From the NCBI RefSeq assembly GCF_002933395.1, contig NZ_PKFN01000011.1:62001-126000 (forward strand): 64,000 nucleotides of DNA, written 5' to 3'. The notes beneath the pieces are model-generated. The model saw only the letters and a program-made list of their open reading frames with translations. It ran no database searches and was not told where the DNA came from. The translations under genes and the position numbers were made by a program. The stretch comes from Yoonia maritima (GTDB lineage: Bacteria; Pseudomonadota; Alphaproteobacteria; Rhodobacterales; Rhodobacteraceae). Shown here in pieces: positions 37,555 through 46,123 of this stretch (the first letter of the stretch is position 1; each line of letters starts with the position of its first letter).

Positions 37555-38391
37555 ATGACAAACAACGTATTTATCATTGCTGTAATCAGCGGCTTCATCG
37601 CAACAGCTGGTGCAGCGCAAACAACTGCTTTCAGCAACCAAGACGCTTCTGTTGACGCGGTTGATGATCTGGAAGAAGCAATCGAAGATGACCGCGAGCG
37701 GGATCTTGGCCGTTTCGGCAACGAAGGTCGTGAGCTGGGCGCTTATGGTTCGGTCGCGCTTCGTGCTACATCTGTAAAAGATGACGATGGCACCACAACA
37801 GACATCGGTATGGGGCTGCGTTACGGCACATATGATGGCCTAAACGGTATCGACCTGACAGCAAGCCTTGCTTACGGCGAAACTGATGGCGTCAAAACAG
37901 AAGACACTTTGCTTGCTGGTATCGACTACCGTCGTGACCTGACAGACACTCTGTTTGCGTTCGGTAAATTGGAAGCTGGTTTTGACAACATGGCTGACAC
38001 TGACGGCGACTTTAAACAGGACATCTTTGTGGGTGCTGGTCTTGGTTACCGTATCTACAACGCCGCTGACGTACAGTGGTCTGTTCAGGCTGGCCCAGGT
38101 TACCGCACAGCAAAGCGTGTGAACATGGAAGACGTATCTGAAGCAGCTGCTTCTGTGTCATCTAACGTGTTCAAAAGCCTGTCTGATGTAACATATGTCA
38201 CGAACGACACCGATGTGATCTATTCGGAAACAGCGACAACACTGGTCAACGAACTCGCGCTGAACGTTGCAATGACAGAAACTCTGTCGCTGCGTACAGG
38301 TTACACAACCTCGTTCAACAGCGAAACAGATGCTGACCTGTCCGAAGGTGTGAACACACTGGGCGTTTCGGTGATCTACAACTTCAACTGA
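37555..38391 (+). CDS. DUF481-like outer-membrane beta-barrel protein
   Basis: 278 residues. Signal peptide (TNNVFIIAVISGFIATAGAAQ), an acidic spacer, then alternating strands ending in VSVIYNFN, typical of outer-membrane barrels. Elements such as FGKLEAGFDN, GAGLGYRIYN and VQAGPGYRTA match the DUF481/YdiY group. Rich in Thr, Asp, Ala, without Cys. GAGAGGA lies 10 bases before ATG. Transcribed alone, ending in a strong terminator. Codon use appears restricted (many GTT/GGT/CTG), suggesting high expression; that is a visual impression. Confidence 0.85.
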   Translation: MTNNVFIIAVISGFIATAGAAQTTAFSNQDASVDAVDDLEEAIEDDRERDLGRFGNEGRELGAYGSVALRATSVKDDDGTTTDIGMGLRYGTYDGLNGIDLTASLAYGETDGVKTEDTLLAGIDYRRDLTDTLFAFGKLEAGFDNMADTDGDFKQDIFVGAGLGYRIYNAADVQWSVQAGPGYRTAKRVNMEDVSEAAASVSSNVFKSLSDVTYVTNDTDVIYSETATTLVNELALNVAMTETLSLRTGYTTSFNSETDADLSEGVNTLGVSVIYNFN

Positions 38392-38440
38392 TCATTTGAT
38401 CAGCGTTCCCAAGCCTCTGAGCGAACGATCGGGGGAGATG

Positions 38441-38466
38441 CAGATGGCGGTGAAAACCGCCATCTG
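38441..38466 (+). terminator. intrinsic terminator of the DUF481 gene
   Basis: An 11-bp perfect stem (CAGATGGCGGT with its complement) capped by a GAAA tetraloop, followed by TTTATGTTTA. It ends 7 bases before the stop codon of the convergent 121-residue gene, whose transcript it may also limit. Confidence 0.85.
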
Positions 38467-38473
38467 TTTATGT

Positions 38474-38839
38474 TTAACCGTTATTGCAATGATGGCGAAA
38501 TGCTTGTTTTAGCATGTCCAATTCACTGCGCAGCAAATCCACTTCGGCGCGGATGTCCTCGGCTAATGCTTCGCCGGACAACAGTGAAAAACTGTTTAGC
38601 GTATTGCCTTGGTCGTCGCTAATCACAAAGGTCTGGACACCATCACTAATAAGGTGGGCAGGCACAGGGAATTCGATACGCCACTTTTCCTCAGCCTTGT
38701 CATAATCCGTATGCAGACCCTCGACTGGTTCTCCGTGATGGGTGACACGAAGGTCCGGTTGTTCAGTGCCTGCACCCGTCAGGGAGCCTTCCCAGACGCC
38801 AGCGACAAGCCGGGTTTTGGTCAGCGTGTAGGTTGTCAT
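38474..38839 (-). CDS. small protein with C-terminal coiled coil, partner of DUF6478
   Basis: 121 residues. Beta-rich N-terminal part (TYTLTKTRLVAGVWEGSLTG; WRIEFPVPAHLISDGVQTFV) and an acidic helix (AEDIRAEVDLLRSELDMLKQAF) that should form a coiled coil. No family recognised. ATG at 38839 has AAGGGA upstream; a 16-residue extension overlapping the neighbour is less likely. It lies 20 bases after the DUF6478 gene and probably forms one unit with it. Soluble, no signal peptide. Confidence 0.8.
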   Translation of the reverse strand: MTTYTLTKTRLVAGVWEGSLTGAGTEQPDLRVTHHGEPVEGLHTDYDKAEEKWRIEFPVPAHLISDGVQTFVISDDQGNTLNSFSLLSGEALAEDIRAEVDLLRSELDMLKQAFRHHCNNG

Positions 38840-38859
38840 AACAGTCCCTTTCCCAGCAT

Positions 38860-39633
38860 TCAGATTTCCGCGCGTGGATAGCGGCATATGTTTAAGTCGC
38901 GGATCGTGATCTTATTCATGTTTGGATTTTCAAACAGCAAGTCGATCCATATTTTTTCAGTCCGTGCTTCGTTCAACTGCGTGTAAGCAAGATCGAATTC
39001 GGCCTCCGTTTCGCGTTGGTCTGACGGAAGGGTGAGCAATATCTGTTCGGTGTTCGGCCCATTTTTGACGTTTAGACGCGCATAAATATTGATGGGCGCT
39101 TCGCGTTCGATCACCGCAGATAGCTGGATGACGTGCCGCTTTTTTAATCCTGTGGATGCGGCGGGGGGTAGATCAACGACCAAAGACAGAAAGCTACCGC
39201 CAAAGTGATACACCTCGAGCATAAGGCCGTACGCAGCAAGGTCATCAGCGTGTAGATTTCGGTATTGGGTTAAGCTGATCTCGGGTTGGTTGCAGTCATG
39301 AAAGATGCCGACTTCGCTACCAATTTTTTCGCGGTTTAACGCCGGTGCGAGGCCACGTTTCCAAAGCCTCGCGCGCCACGCCATTGGGCGCCAAGACCAG
39401 TCAGTGCCCGCGGGGCGTGTGAACGTATTGGTCCCAATTCGTGGCAGAGCGAGCCTGTCTTCAGCGATATAGCTAAGTTCTTGGAGTGGGATCAAAAGCT
39501 GTCGCGCATTTTGGCGTAGCGCGCGTAGCGTCGAAAGTTCGGCGTTGGGCGCGTTGCGTGCCGCATCTGTCCAGCGCGCTAGCGAAAGCCGCTGCATTAA
39601 CCGCCCAAGAGCGCCATTTGGATTGATCGCCAT
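38860..39633 (-). CDS. DUF6478 family protein
   Basis: 257 residues, no signal peptide or membrane segment. Features I associate with the Rhodobacterales family DUF6478: Arg-rich helical N-terminus (RARQ-like ALRQNARQL), DWSWRPMAWR, IFHDCNQPEISLTQYRN, FGGSFLSLVVDLP and a C-terminal FDLAYTQLNEARTEKIWIDLLFE with RDLNICRYPRAE. The latter half looks beta-sandwich-like. Function unknown; often said to be close to polysaccharide or surface genes, which is not evident here. In one operon with ilvD, a small lipoprotein and a coiled-coil protein. Confidence 0.78.
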   Translation of the reverse strand: MAINPNGALGRLMQRLSLARWTDAARNAPNAELSTLRALRQNARQLLIPLQELSYIAEDRLALPRIGTNTFTRPAGTDWSWRPMAWRARLWKRGLAPALNREKIGSEVGIFHDCNQPEISLTQYRNLHADDLAAYGLMLEVYHFGGSFLSLVVDLPPAASTGLKKRHVIQLSAVIEREAPINIYARLNVKNGPNTEQILLTLPSDQRETEAEFDLAYTQLNEARTEKIWIDLLFENPNMNKITIRDLNICRYPRAEI

Positions 39634-39676
39634 ATCCGCAGCCTTTCCTTATCGCCCTAAGCTAACATGAAATCTG

Positions 39677-40285
39677 TTAGATATCGGAAGATTGCGTTGC
39701 CTGAATAAGAATAGCCGGAGCGATCCCAACAGCCATAGCATTTAACAACCAAATTCCTGTGCTGTCATCAAGCGGAGCCGCAGATAATCCACGTAAGGCA
39801 ACGGTCACAAGTCGCCCATTCACATCTGTAAATGTCCGCCATTCTTTGTTTTGCAGCCCGCCCACGCTGTGTGGCGCGCTGTCGTTAAACGCGACAGTGA
39901 CGCGACCATCAGATATTTGCGTAGAAACGTCACTTACTGTGCTGCTGTCGCCGACATTACTGAGCAATACTGCACCGGCTTCTGATTGGAGAAAATTGCG
40001 CATATTGGTTTCGGAGCCCGTGACTGTCCCGGACCCGTCGGCACCGACTTGGATAGTGGCGAGCGCGACCGCACTGGGAAGTGCTTGGTCGGCACCCAAG
40101 GTTGCACAGGGCGCGATCACTGCAAAATCTGCGCTTGGGCGGCTCGCGCGATCATCGACACAAAACCCAGCAGGGGCACGGGCGACGACATCGCCGCCCG
40201 CTAATGTAATGGATTTTTGCGGAGACACAGTCGTGCAAGCTGACATTGCCAGCGCGGCTGCTATCCCCACAATAATACGGATCAT
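39677..40285 (-). CDS. small predicted lipoprotein
   Basis: 202 residues. N-terminal signal MIRIIVGIAAALAMSAC with a Cys lipobox (MSAC) suggests a lipoprotein. The mature part (about 185 residues) has CVDDRAS and a second Cys pair (APCATLGAD); family not recognised. ATG at 40285 starts five bases after the ilvD stop, so it is translationally coupled to ilvD; an ATG 42 bases earlier would place the start inside ilvD. Possible role in the envelope; unrelated to branched-chain amino-acid synthesis as far as can be seen. Confidence 0.78.
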   Translation of the reverse strand: MIRIIVGIAAALAMSACTTVSPQKSITLAGGDVVARAPAGFCVDDRASRPSADFAVIAPCATLGADQALPSAVALATIQVGADGSGTVTGSETNMRNFLQSEAGAVLLSNVGDSSTVSDVSTQISDGRVTVAFNDSAPHSVGGLQNKEWRTFTDVNGRLVTVALRGLSAAPLDDSTGIWLLNAMAVGIAPAILIQATQSSDI

Positions 40286-40289
40286 ATTC

Positions 40290-42023
40290 TTACAGATCCA
40301 TGTAGATGTGTTTTTCGTTTTTCGCACCCGGATGCGTCACCGCGCCAAGACGTGTTGAACCCACCAATTGCGCGTATTTCCAAAGCGCACCAGAAGCATA
40401 GATCGTTTCCTTTGGCCCTTTCCATTTCGCTTTACGTTCGGCCAGAACTTCGTCCGTAAGGTCAACAGACAGCTCACCAGTAATGGCGTTGATGGTGATC
40501 ATGTCGCCGTCTTCAAGCAATGCAATCGGGCCGCCATGTGCAGCCTCTGGGCCCACGTGACCCACGCAGAAACCGCGTGTCGCGCCAGAGAAACGACCAT
40601 CTGTGATCAGTGCAACTTTCTTGCCCATGCCTTGGCCAGACAGCGCAGCTGTTGTGGCCAGCATTTCGCGCATCCCTGGGCCACCTGATGGACCTTCGTT
40701 GCGGATTACCAGAACTTCGCCTTCTTTATATTGGCGGGCTTTGACGGCTTCGAAAGTGTCTTCTTCGCATTCGAACACACGTGCTGGGCCGGTAAAGACC
40801 TGTTGTTCTGCGTCCATACCAGCGACTTTTACGATAGCGCCTTCTGGGGCAACGTTACCTTTTAGGCCAACCACACCACCAGTTTTGGTGATCGGGTTTT
40901 CGACGGAATAGATGACTTTGTTGTCAGCTTCGCCTTTGATCATGTCCAGCTCTTCGCCCATCGTGCGGCCAGATGCGGTCATGCAGTCTTCGTGGATTAG
41001 ACCTGCTTTGCGCAGTTCCTTCATTACGACAGGAACGCCGCCCGCTTCGTAAAGGTCTTTGGCGACATACTGACCGCCCGGTTTTAGGTCGACGAAATAT
41101 GGCGTATCGCGGAAGATGTCGCAAACGTCGAACAGGTCAAAGTCGATGCCAGCCTCAGCCGCCATCGCGGGCAGGTGAAGACCTGCGTTTGTTGATCCGC
41201 CAGTACAGGCAACAACGCGTGCCGCGTTTTCAAGCGATTTGCGTGTGACAACATCACGCGCGCGGATGTTCTTTTCGATGAGGTTCATGACCGCTTCGCC
41301 AGATGCGACGCTGTATTGGTCACGCGATTCATATGGTGCAGGGGCACCTGATGAGTGCATAAGCGCAAGGCCGATTGCCTCGGATACACATGCCATGGTG
41401 TTCGCTGTGAACTGACCGCCGCAAGCGCCGGCAGATGGGCAGGCAACGCGTTCAAGGATTTCAAGTTCAGCATCTGACATGTTGCCAGCTTGGTGCTGAC
41501 CAACGGCTTCGAACACGTCTTGAACTGTAAGGTCTTTGCCATCAAGGCGCCCCGGAAGGATCGAACCACCGTAGATAAAGACGGACGGCACGTTAAGGCG
41601 GATCATCGACATCATCATACCGGGCAGTGACTTATCACAACCAGCAAGACCAACCAAAGCATCATAGCAGTGGCCACGCATGGTAAGTTCAACTGAATCG
41701 GCGATGGCTTCGCGTGACGCCAATGACGCGCGCATACCTTCATGACCCATCGCGATACCGTCGGTGACGGTAATGGTTGTGAATTCGCGGGGCGTACCGT
41801 TCGCGGCCTTAACACCCAGCTTAACAGCTTGGGCCTGACGGTTCAGCGAAATGTTACAGGGTGCAGCTTCGTTCCAGCAGGTCGCAACACCAACAAATGG
41901 CTGCGCAATATCGTCTTCATCTAGACCCATCGCGTAAAGGTAAGACCGGTGCGGTGCACGGCTTGGGCCTTCGGTGACGTGGCGGCTTGGTAGGTTGGTC
42001 TTGTCGGCTTTGCCTTTAAGCAT
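40290..42023 (-). CDS. ilvD: dihydroxy-acid dehydratase
   Basis: 577-residue iron-sulfur enzyme of valine and isoleucine synthesis (dehydrates 2,3-dihydroxy-3-methylacids to 2-oxo acids). Cluster ligands Cys56 ([10 protein letters not shown]), Cys129 ([10 protein letters not shown]) and Cys201 ([13 protein letters not shown]) are all present, and the C-terminal [19 protein letters not shown] binds the active site metal. GGGAGACAAGCC precedes the ATG. First gene of a four-gene minus-strand run. Confidence 0.97.
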   Translation of the reverse strand: MLKGKADKTNLPSRHVTEGPSRAPHRSYLYAMGLDEDDIAQPFVGVATCWNEAAPCNISLNRQAQAVKLGVKAANGTPREFTTITVTDGIAMGHEGMRASLASREAIADSVELTMRGHCYDALVGLAGCDKSLPGMMMSMIRLNVPSVFIYGGSILPGRLDGKDLTVQDVFEAVGQHQAGNMSDAELEILERVACPSAGACGGQFTANTMACVSEAIGLALMHSSGAPAPYESRDQYSVASGEAVMNLIEKNIRARDVVTRKSLENAARVVACTGGSTNAGLHLPAMAAEAGIDFDLFDVCDIFRDTPYFVDLKPGGQYVAKDLYEAGGVPVVMKELRKAGLIHEDCMTASGRTMGEELDMIKGEADNKVIYSVENPITKTGGVVGLKGNVAPEGAIVKVAGMDAEQQVFTGPARVFECEEDTFEAVKARQYKEGEVLVIRNEGPSGGPGMREMLATTAALSGQGMGKKVALITDGRFSGATRGFCVGHVGPEAAHGGPIALLEDGDMITINAITGELSVDLTDEVLAERKAKWKGPKETIYASGALWKYAQLVGSTRLGAVTHPGAKNEKHIYMDL

Positions 42024-42120
42024 TGGCTTGTCTCCCGGGAACTAATGTCGCAGGTCTAAAAGTTGGACGGGGGTGACGCAAGTTAGAACTGCGCTTGCAG
42101 GTGCGCAGATATGCGGCCTA

Positions 42121-43038
42121 ATGTCCGCTATGACTGATCCATACGCCCCACATCACAGCTTTGTTCGTGTCGCTGCGCGGGCGCCACAGCTTTGGCGGGT
42201 GGTCTTGGTGGTTGTTGGTTTCGAGGTGATTTTCGCGCTGTCACCAGATATCGTGATGATTTTCTTATCTGGCGAAGCTGCGCGTAACGCATATCTAGAA
42301 GGTACATCAGCCTTCGGGACGCTCGCACAATTTTTTACCTTTGTGATCGGTTGCGTGGGGCTGGTGATGTTGTTGCACCTCGTGCATGGGCGCGGATTCT
42401 GGTCGTTGATCGGTCCCGCACAAAGTGCGTGGCGCGATTTATGCGCTGTCGCGTGGGGGGGTGCGCTTGTGTTGTTCGCGCAAGAACTGCTGCCACCTTG
42501 GTATGATCTAGGGAGCGATGTCGAAGTCCGCCCCTTTGCGCGGTGGTTGTTGCTGATTCCGGTTACTTTACTTGCCCTGTTTGTACAGGTGGGAACCGAA
42601 GAGATGCTATTTCGTGGGTATTTGCAGCAACAGTTTGCCTGCCTATCAAAGCAGCGTTGGGTTTGGATGGGTATCCCTTCCATCATGTTTGGCGGGCTGC
42701 ACTACTGGAATGGAAATGGTGCCACTGAAGGATTTATGTGGGCGCTTTGGGCGACAATGCTCGGGGCCGCATGTGCCGATCTCACCGCGCGCACTGGGAA
42801 TCTAGGCGCGGCCGTTGGTCTGCATCTTGCGAACAACGCCTTTGCTATATTGTTGTACGGGATCAGTGGTTGGGCCGGCACAGGGGTTGCATTGTTCTTA
42901 TTTCCTTACGTTGATCCAATCGAATACTCCGCAGAGATCAGTGCGCTTCCAACCCAATGGATCATATTTCAGGTTGCTGGGCAGATGTTGTCTGTTCTTG
43001 TGATGTGGCTTGCCGCACGGATTGCAATTCGCAAATAA
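42121..43038 (+). CDS. CPBP family intramembrane metalloprotease
   Basis: About 305 residues with eight hydrophobic segments. The CPBP (Abi, CAAX-like) motifs are clear: EE-x3-R in VGTEEMLFRGYLQQQF, then SIMFGGLHY and VGLHLANNAFA with catalytic His residues. Such proteins are intramembrane glutamic/metallo peptidases; target unknown. Start is uncertain between ATG 42121 and ATG 42130, and a GTG start at 42073 is also possible. Divergent from ilvD. Confidence 0.88.
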   Translation: MSAMTDPYAPHHSFVRVAARAPQLWRVVLVVVGFEVIFALSPDIVMIFLSGEAARNAYLEGTSAFGTLAQFFTFVIGCVGLVMLLHLVHGRGFWSLIGPAQSAWRDLCAVAWGGALVLFAQELLPPWYDLGSDVEVRPFARWLLLIPVTLLALFVQVGTEEMLFRGYLQQQFACLSKQRWVWMGIPSIMFGGLHYWNGNGATEGFMWALWATMLGAACADLTARTGNLGAAVGLHLANNAFAILLYGISGWAGTGVALFLFPYVDPIEYSAEISALPTQWIIFQVAGQMLSVLVMWLAARIAIRK

Positions 43039-43142
43039 ACCCGGCGGGATCATGATGGTTTTGTACTTTCGGGCGATCACCACTGATTGCATTTCGTGAC
43101 GCTCCGTCATATCTGGAAGGCGTTAATGCAGAAGGCGCGCCA

Positions 43143-44084
43143 ATGAACTGGATCACCAACTACGTCCGTCCGACGATCAACTCGCTGTTTTCGCGCCGTG
43201 AGGTGCCTGAAAACCTTTGGACCAAGTGTCCCGAGTGCGGAACAATGCTGTTTCACCGCGAACTGACAGACAATTTGAACGTTTGCACAAACTGCGATCA
43301 CCATATGGCGATTTCAGCACGTGAACGCTTGATGTCGATCTTTGATGGTGGCGTGTTCGTCGAAGTCGCGGTGCCCGAACCGGTCGCAGACCCGCTGCAT
43401 TTCCGTGATCAAAAGAAATACACCGACCGTATCAAAGATGCCCGTAAGAAGACTGGCGAAAAAGATGCGATGCTTGTTGCCGAAGGTGACATGGGCCGTA
43501 CGCCAGTTGTTGTCGCTGTACAGGACTTTTCCTTTATGGGCGGGTCGATGTCTATGTACGTCGGCAACGCAATTGTTGCCGCTGCTGAACGCGCAATTGC
43601 GCTGGGCCGTCCGCTGATCCTGTTTTCTGCCGCCGGTGGCGCGCGCATGCAAGAAGGCATTCTTGGCCTTATGCAAATGCCGCGCACTACGATTGCGGTT
43701 CAGATGCTCAAAGAAGCAGGTCTGCCTTATGTCGTCGTGTTGACCCACCCAACAACCGGTGGTGTGACTGCGTCCTATGCGATGCTGGGCGATGTACAGA
43801 TTGCCGAACCGAATGCGCTGATCGGTTTTGCCGGTGCTCGTGTGATTGAGCAGACGATTGGTGAAAAGCTGCCCGAAGGGTTCCAGCGTGCTGAATACCT
43901 GTTGGACCACGGTATGTTGGATCGCGTGACAAAGCGCACCGATCTTAAGGATGAGCTGACCACTATTCTGCGTATGCTGATGGGGCTTGAAGCCCCTATC
44001 AAAGGTGACCTGCCTGCGCCCGAAATCGTTGCCGAAGCGGTTGAGGAAGCACCAAAAGAAACACCTGCGAAAGACGCAAAGTGA
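43143..44084 (+). CDS. accD: acetyl-CoA carboxylase carboxyltransferase subunit beta
   Basis: 313 residues. N-terminal zinc ribbon with Cys29, Cys32, Cys48 and Cys51 (CPEC and CTNC), then the carboxyltransferase core (QDFSFMGGSMSMYVG; LFSAAGGARMQEG; HPTTGGVTASYAMLGD). Transfers the carboxyl group from biotin to acetyl-CoA, making malonyl-CoA for fatty acid synthesis. The acidic/Ala C-terminal tail is usual in alphaproteobacteria. folC overlaps its end (GTGA), the widespread accD-folC pair. Confidence 0.97.
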   Translation: MNWITNYVRPTINSLFSRREVPENLWTKCPECGTMLFHRELTDNLNVCTNCDHHMAISARERLMSIFDGGVFVEVAVPEPVADPLHFRDQKKYTDRIKDARKKTGEKDAMLVAEGDMGRTPVVVAVQDFSFMGGSMSMYVGNAIVAAAERAIALGRPLILFSAAGGARMQEGILGLMQMPRTTIAVQMLKEAGLPYVVVLTHPTTGGVTASYAMLGDVQIAEPNALIGFAGARVIEQTIGEKLPEGFQRAEYLLDHGMLDRVTKRTDLKDELTTILRMLMGLEAPIKGDLPAPEIVAEAVEEAPKETPAKDAK

Positions 44085-45355
44085 CAGCGTCGTCTGATGT
44101 GATCCTTGAAAGGATGATGGCCTTGCATCCCAAGGTCATCGACCTGACCTTGGACCGCGTTTGGACTTTGCTTGAAAAACTGGATAATCCCCAAAACCGT
44201 TTGCCGCCTGTCATCCATTTGGCAGGTACGAACGGCAAGGGATCGACCCAAGCCATGATCCGCGCAGGGTTAGAGGCGGGTAATGCCAAGGTGCATGCTT
44301 ACACCTCACCGCATTTGGCGCGGTTCCATGAGCGCATCAGGCTTGCTGGTGAGTTGATCACCGAAGAGGCGCTGACCGAAGTTTTGGATCGTTGCTATAC
44401 CGCCAATGGCACAGACCCGATTACCTATTTTGAAATCACGACCGTTGCTGGTTTGCTGGCGTTCGCTAAAACGCCTGCCGACTATACTTTGCTTGAGGTT
44501 GGATTGGGCGGGCGCTTGGATGCGACGAATGTGATCGATAAGCCGGCGGTGACGGTGATTACGCCGGTGGATTTGGACCATCAGCAGTTTCTGGGCGATA
44601 CGTTGGCGCAAATCGCTGGTGAAAAGGCTGGGATCATCAAGCGCGGCGTTCCCTGTGTCGTTGGCCCGCAGCATGACGAAAGCATGGATGTGATCGAAAA
44701 TATCGCCGCCCGTCTTGGCGCGCCTCTTTATGCATACGGTCAGCAGTGGCACGTCAGTGCTGAACGCGAACGGCTGATTTATCAAGACGAGCGTGGATTG
44801 CTTGATTTGCCGCTGCCGAATTTACCCGGACCGCATCAGATTATGAACGCAGGTGCCGCGATTGCGACCCTGCGCCTGCTAGGCAAAGACGAATCCGCCT
44901 GCGAAACTGCCGTCACCCGCGCCTATTGGCCCGCCCGAATGGAACGTTTGACTAAAGGTGCGCTGGTCGATCTTGCCGCACCCGCAGAACTGTGGCTGGA
45001 TGGTGGTCATAACCCCGCCGCTGGTCGCGCGCTGGCAGCGACGTTGCGCCAGCAACTCAAACGGCCAACCCATCTGATTTGCGGTATGCTGAATACTAAA
45101 GACATTGGCGGCTATCTTGCTCCGCTGTCCGAAGTGGCCGACACGCTGACTGCAGTGTCGATCCCCGGTGAGGCAAATACCATTCCCGCCAAAGATACGG
45201 CCAAGGCTGCTGTGGACGTTGGCATGGATGCGTCGGTCGCCGATAGCGTGACGGACGCTATCACCAAGATCAAGGCAGAAGCACCGAACGCCCGCATTCT
45301 TATTTGCGGATCGCTATACCTTGCCGGGCATGTCATGCGCGAGAATGCAAAATGA
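44081..45355 (+). CDS. folC: bifunctional folylpolyglutamate/dihydrofolate synthase
   Basis: 424-residue Mur-ligase-like enzyme that adds glutamate to folates. P-loop LAGTNGKGST (47-56), EVGLGGRLDATNV and the second domain with WLDGGHNPAAG. The GTG start overlaps the accD stop. The stop overlaps the ATG of a small secreted-protein gene, so three genes are co-translated. Full length. Confidence 0.96.
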   Translation: MTASSDVILERMMALHPKVIDLTLDRVWTLLEKLDNPQNRLPPVIHLAGTNGKGSTQAMIRAGLEAGNAKVHAYTSPHLARFHERIRLAGELITEEALTEVLDRCYTANGTDPITYFEITTVAGLLAFAKTPADYTLLEVGLGGRLDATNVIDKPAVTVITPVDLDHQQFLGDTLAQIAGEKAGIIKRGVPCVVGPQHDESMDVIENIAARLGAPLYAYGQQWHVSAERERLIYQDERGLLDLPLPNLPGPHQIMNAGAAIATLRLLGKDESACETAVTRAYWPARMERLTKGALVDLAAPAELWLDGGHNPAAGRALAATLRQQLKRPTHLICGMLNTKDIGGYLAPLSEVADTLTAVSIPGEANTIPAKDTAKAAVDVGMDASVADSVTDAITKIKAEAPNARILICGSLYLAGHVMRENAK

Positions 45356-45858
45356 TCCGCGCTGGTGCCGTCATATTGTCGCTGACCGCGACGCAGGCGA
45401 ATGCTGCTGATTTCTATTTTTGCTGGATCGGCGCGAATGACTACACAATGACCGGTCAGATGACGATCCCGGATGCGGCGCTGGGACAACCTATGGTGAC
45501 CGAAGCAGACGTGACCCGGTTTAAGATCGCGGGCTATCAGGCTGGCTCGCTGCTGGGAAAATGGGACATGGCATCGCGCCAAGACGGCGCAAGTTGGATG
45601 TTGCGCTATGATCCGGGCCGGGCTGTCTTTGTGACGCCGGGGGAACTGGGCTTAGGTGTGACGCAGGCATGGAACGCGAACGGGAACGCGAATGACTGTG
45701 GCAATCCGGGTTTTGGTTTCAACCTTGGTAACTATGCACAGGATTTTTGCTTAGATGGCCAATGGGTCGAAGAAAGCGGTATGCCGCCAGATACGCCATT
45801 CTTGGTTAGCCCGGTTCCAATCGACCCATACTGCAGGACATATGCACCGGTAAGTTAA
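45352..45858 (+). CDS. secreted protein of unknown function
   Basis: 168 residues. N-terminal signal peptide (IRAGAVILSLTATQANA, cleaved near AAD). The mature part has four Cys (FCWIG, DCGN, FCLDG, YCRT) likely forming two disulfides in the periplasm, and many Gly/Asn/Asp. It overlaps the folC stop by four bases (ATGA), but its start ATG is 48 bases inside a longer possible frame. No family recognised; annotation of coding status rests on the overlap, signal peptide and Cys pattern. Confidence 0.8.
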   Translation: MIRAGAVILSLTATQANAADFYFCWIGANDYTMTGQMTIPDAALGQPMVTEADVTRFKIAGYQAGSLLGKWDMASRQDGASWMLRYDPGRAVFVTPGELGLGVTQAWNANGNANDCGNPGFGFNLGNYAQDFCLDGQWVEESGMPPDTPFLVSPVPIDPYCRTYAPVS

Positions 45859-45862
45859 TGCC

Positions 45863-45896
45863 GATTCGCGAATCACTCTATTGACTGCGAATCACT
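45863..45896. repeat. GANTC-rich palindrome and direct repeat between folC operon and TPR gene
   Basis: A perfect 12-base palindrome GATTCGCGAATC (45863-45874) overlaps the first of two 10-base direct repeats GCGAATCACT (45868-45877 and 45887-45896), spaced 19 bases start to start, about two helical turns. Three GANTC sites, the recognition sequence of the alphaproteobacterial methylase CcrM, fall within 31 bases. Seen directly; a cell-cycle regulatory role is inference. Confidence 0.5.
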
Positions 45897-46123
45897 TCAT
45901 CGCTTAGTGTCGTTTTCAACGCGAAACGCCAAACGTAATAGGCGTGCCGGAGCAGTCTTGGCAGGGCGAGTAGGCGGGCTTTCGGGCCTGTCTTCTTGTG
46001 CCAGCGGCAGGGCTTAGGCCGTTCAAGTTGCGACAACATGCCGTGATCACGAGGACGTGTTTGCATGACTGGCATAGTCCCATTAGGCTCAAGATGAACC
46101 TGACCAAAAGGCCTGATTAAATC

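Noticed and set aside
45878..46075. 65-codon minus-strand reading frame between the folC operon and the TPR gene
   Set aside because: Plausible start with GGGA, but the product resembles no family and would overlap the GANTC repeats' promoter region; kept out.
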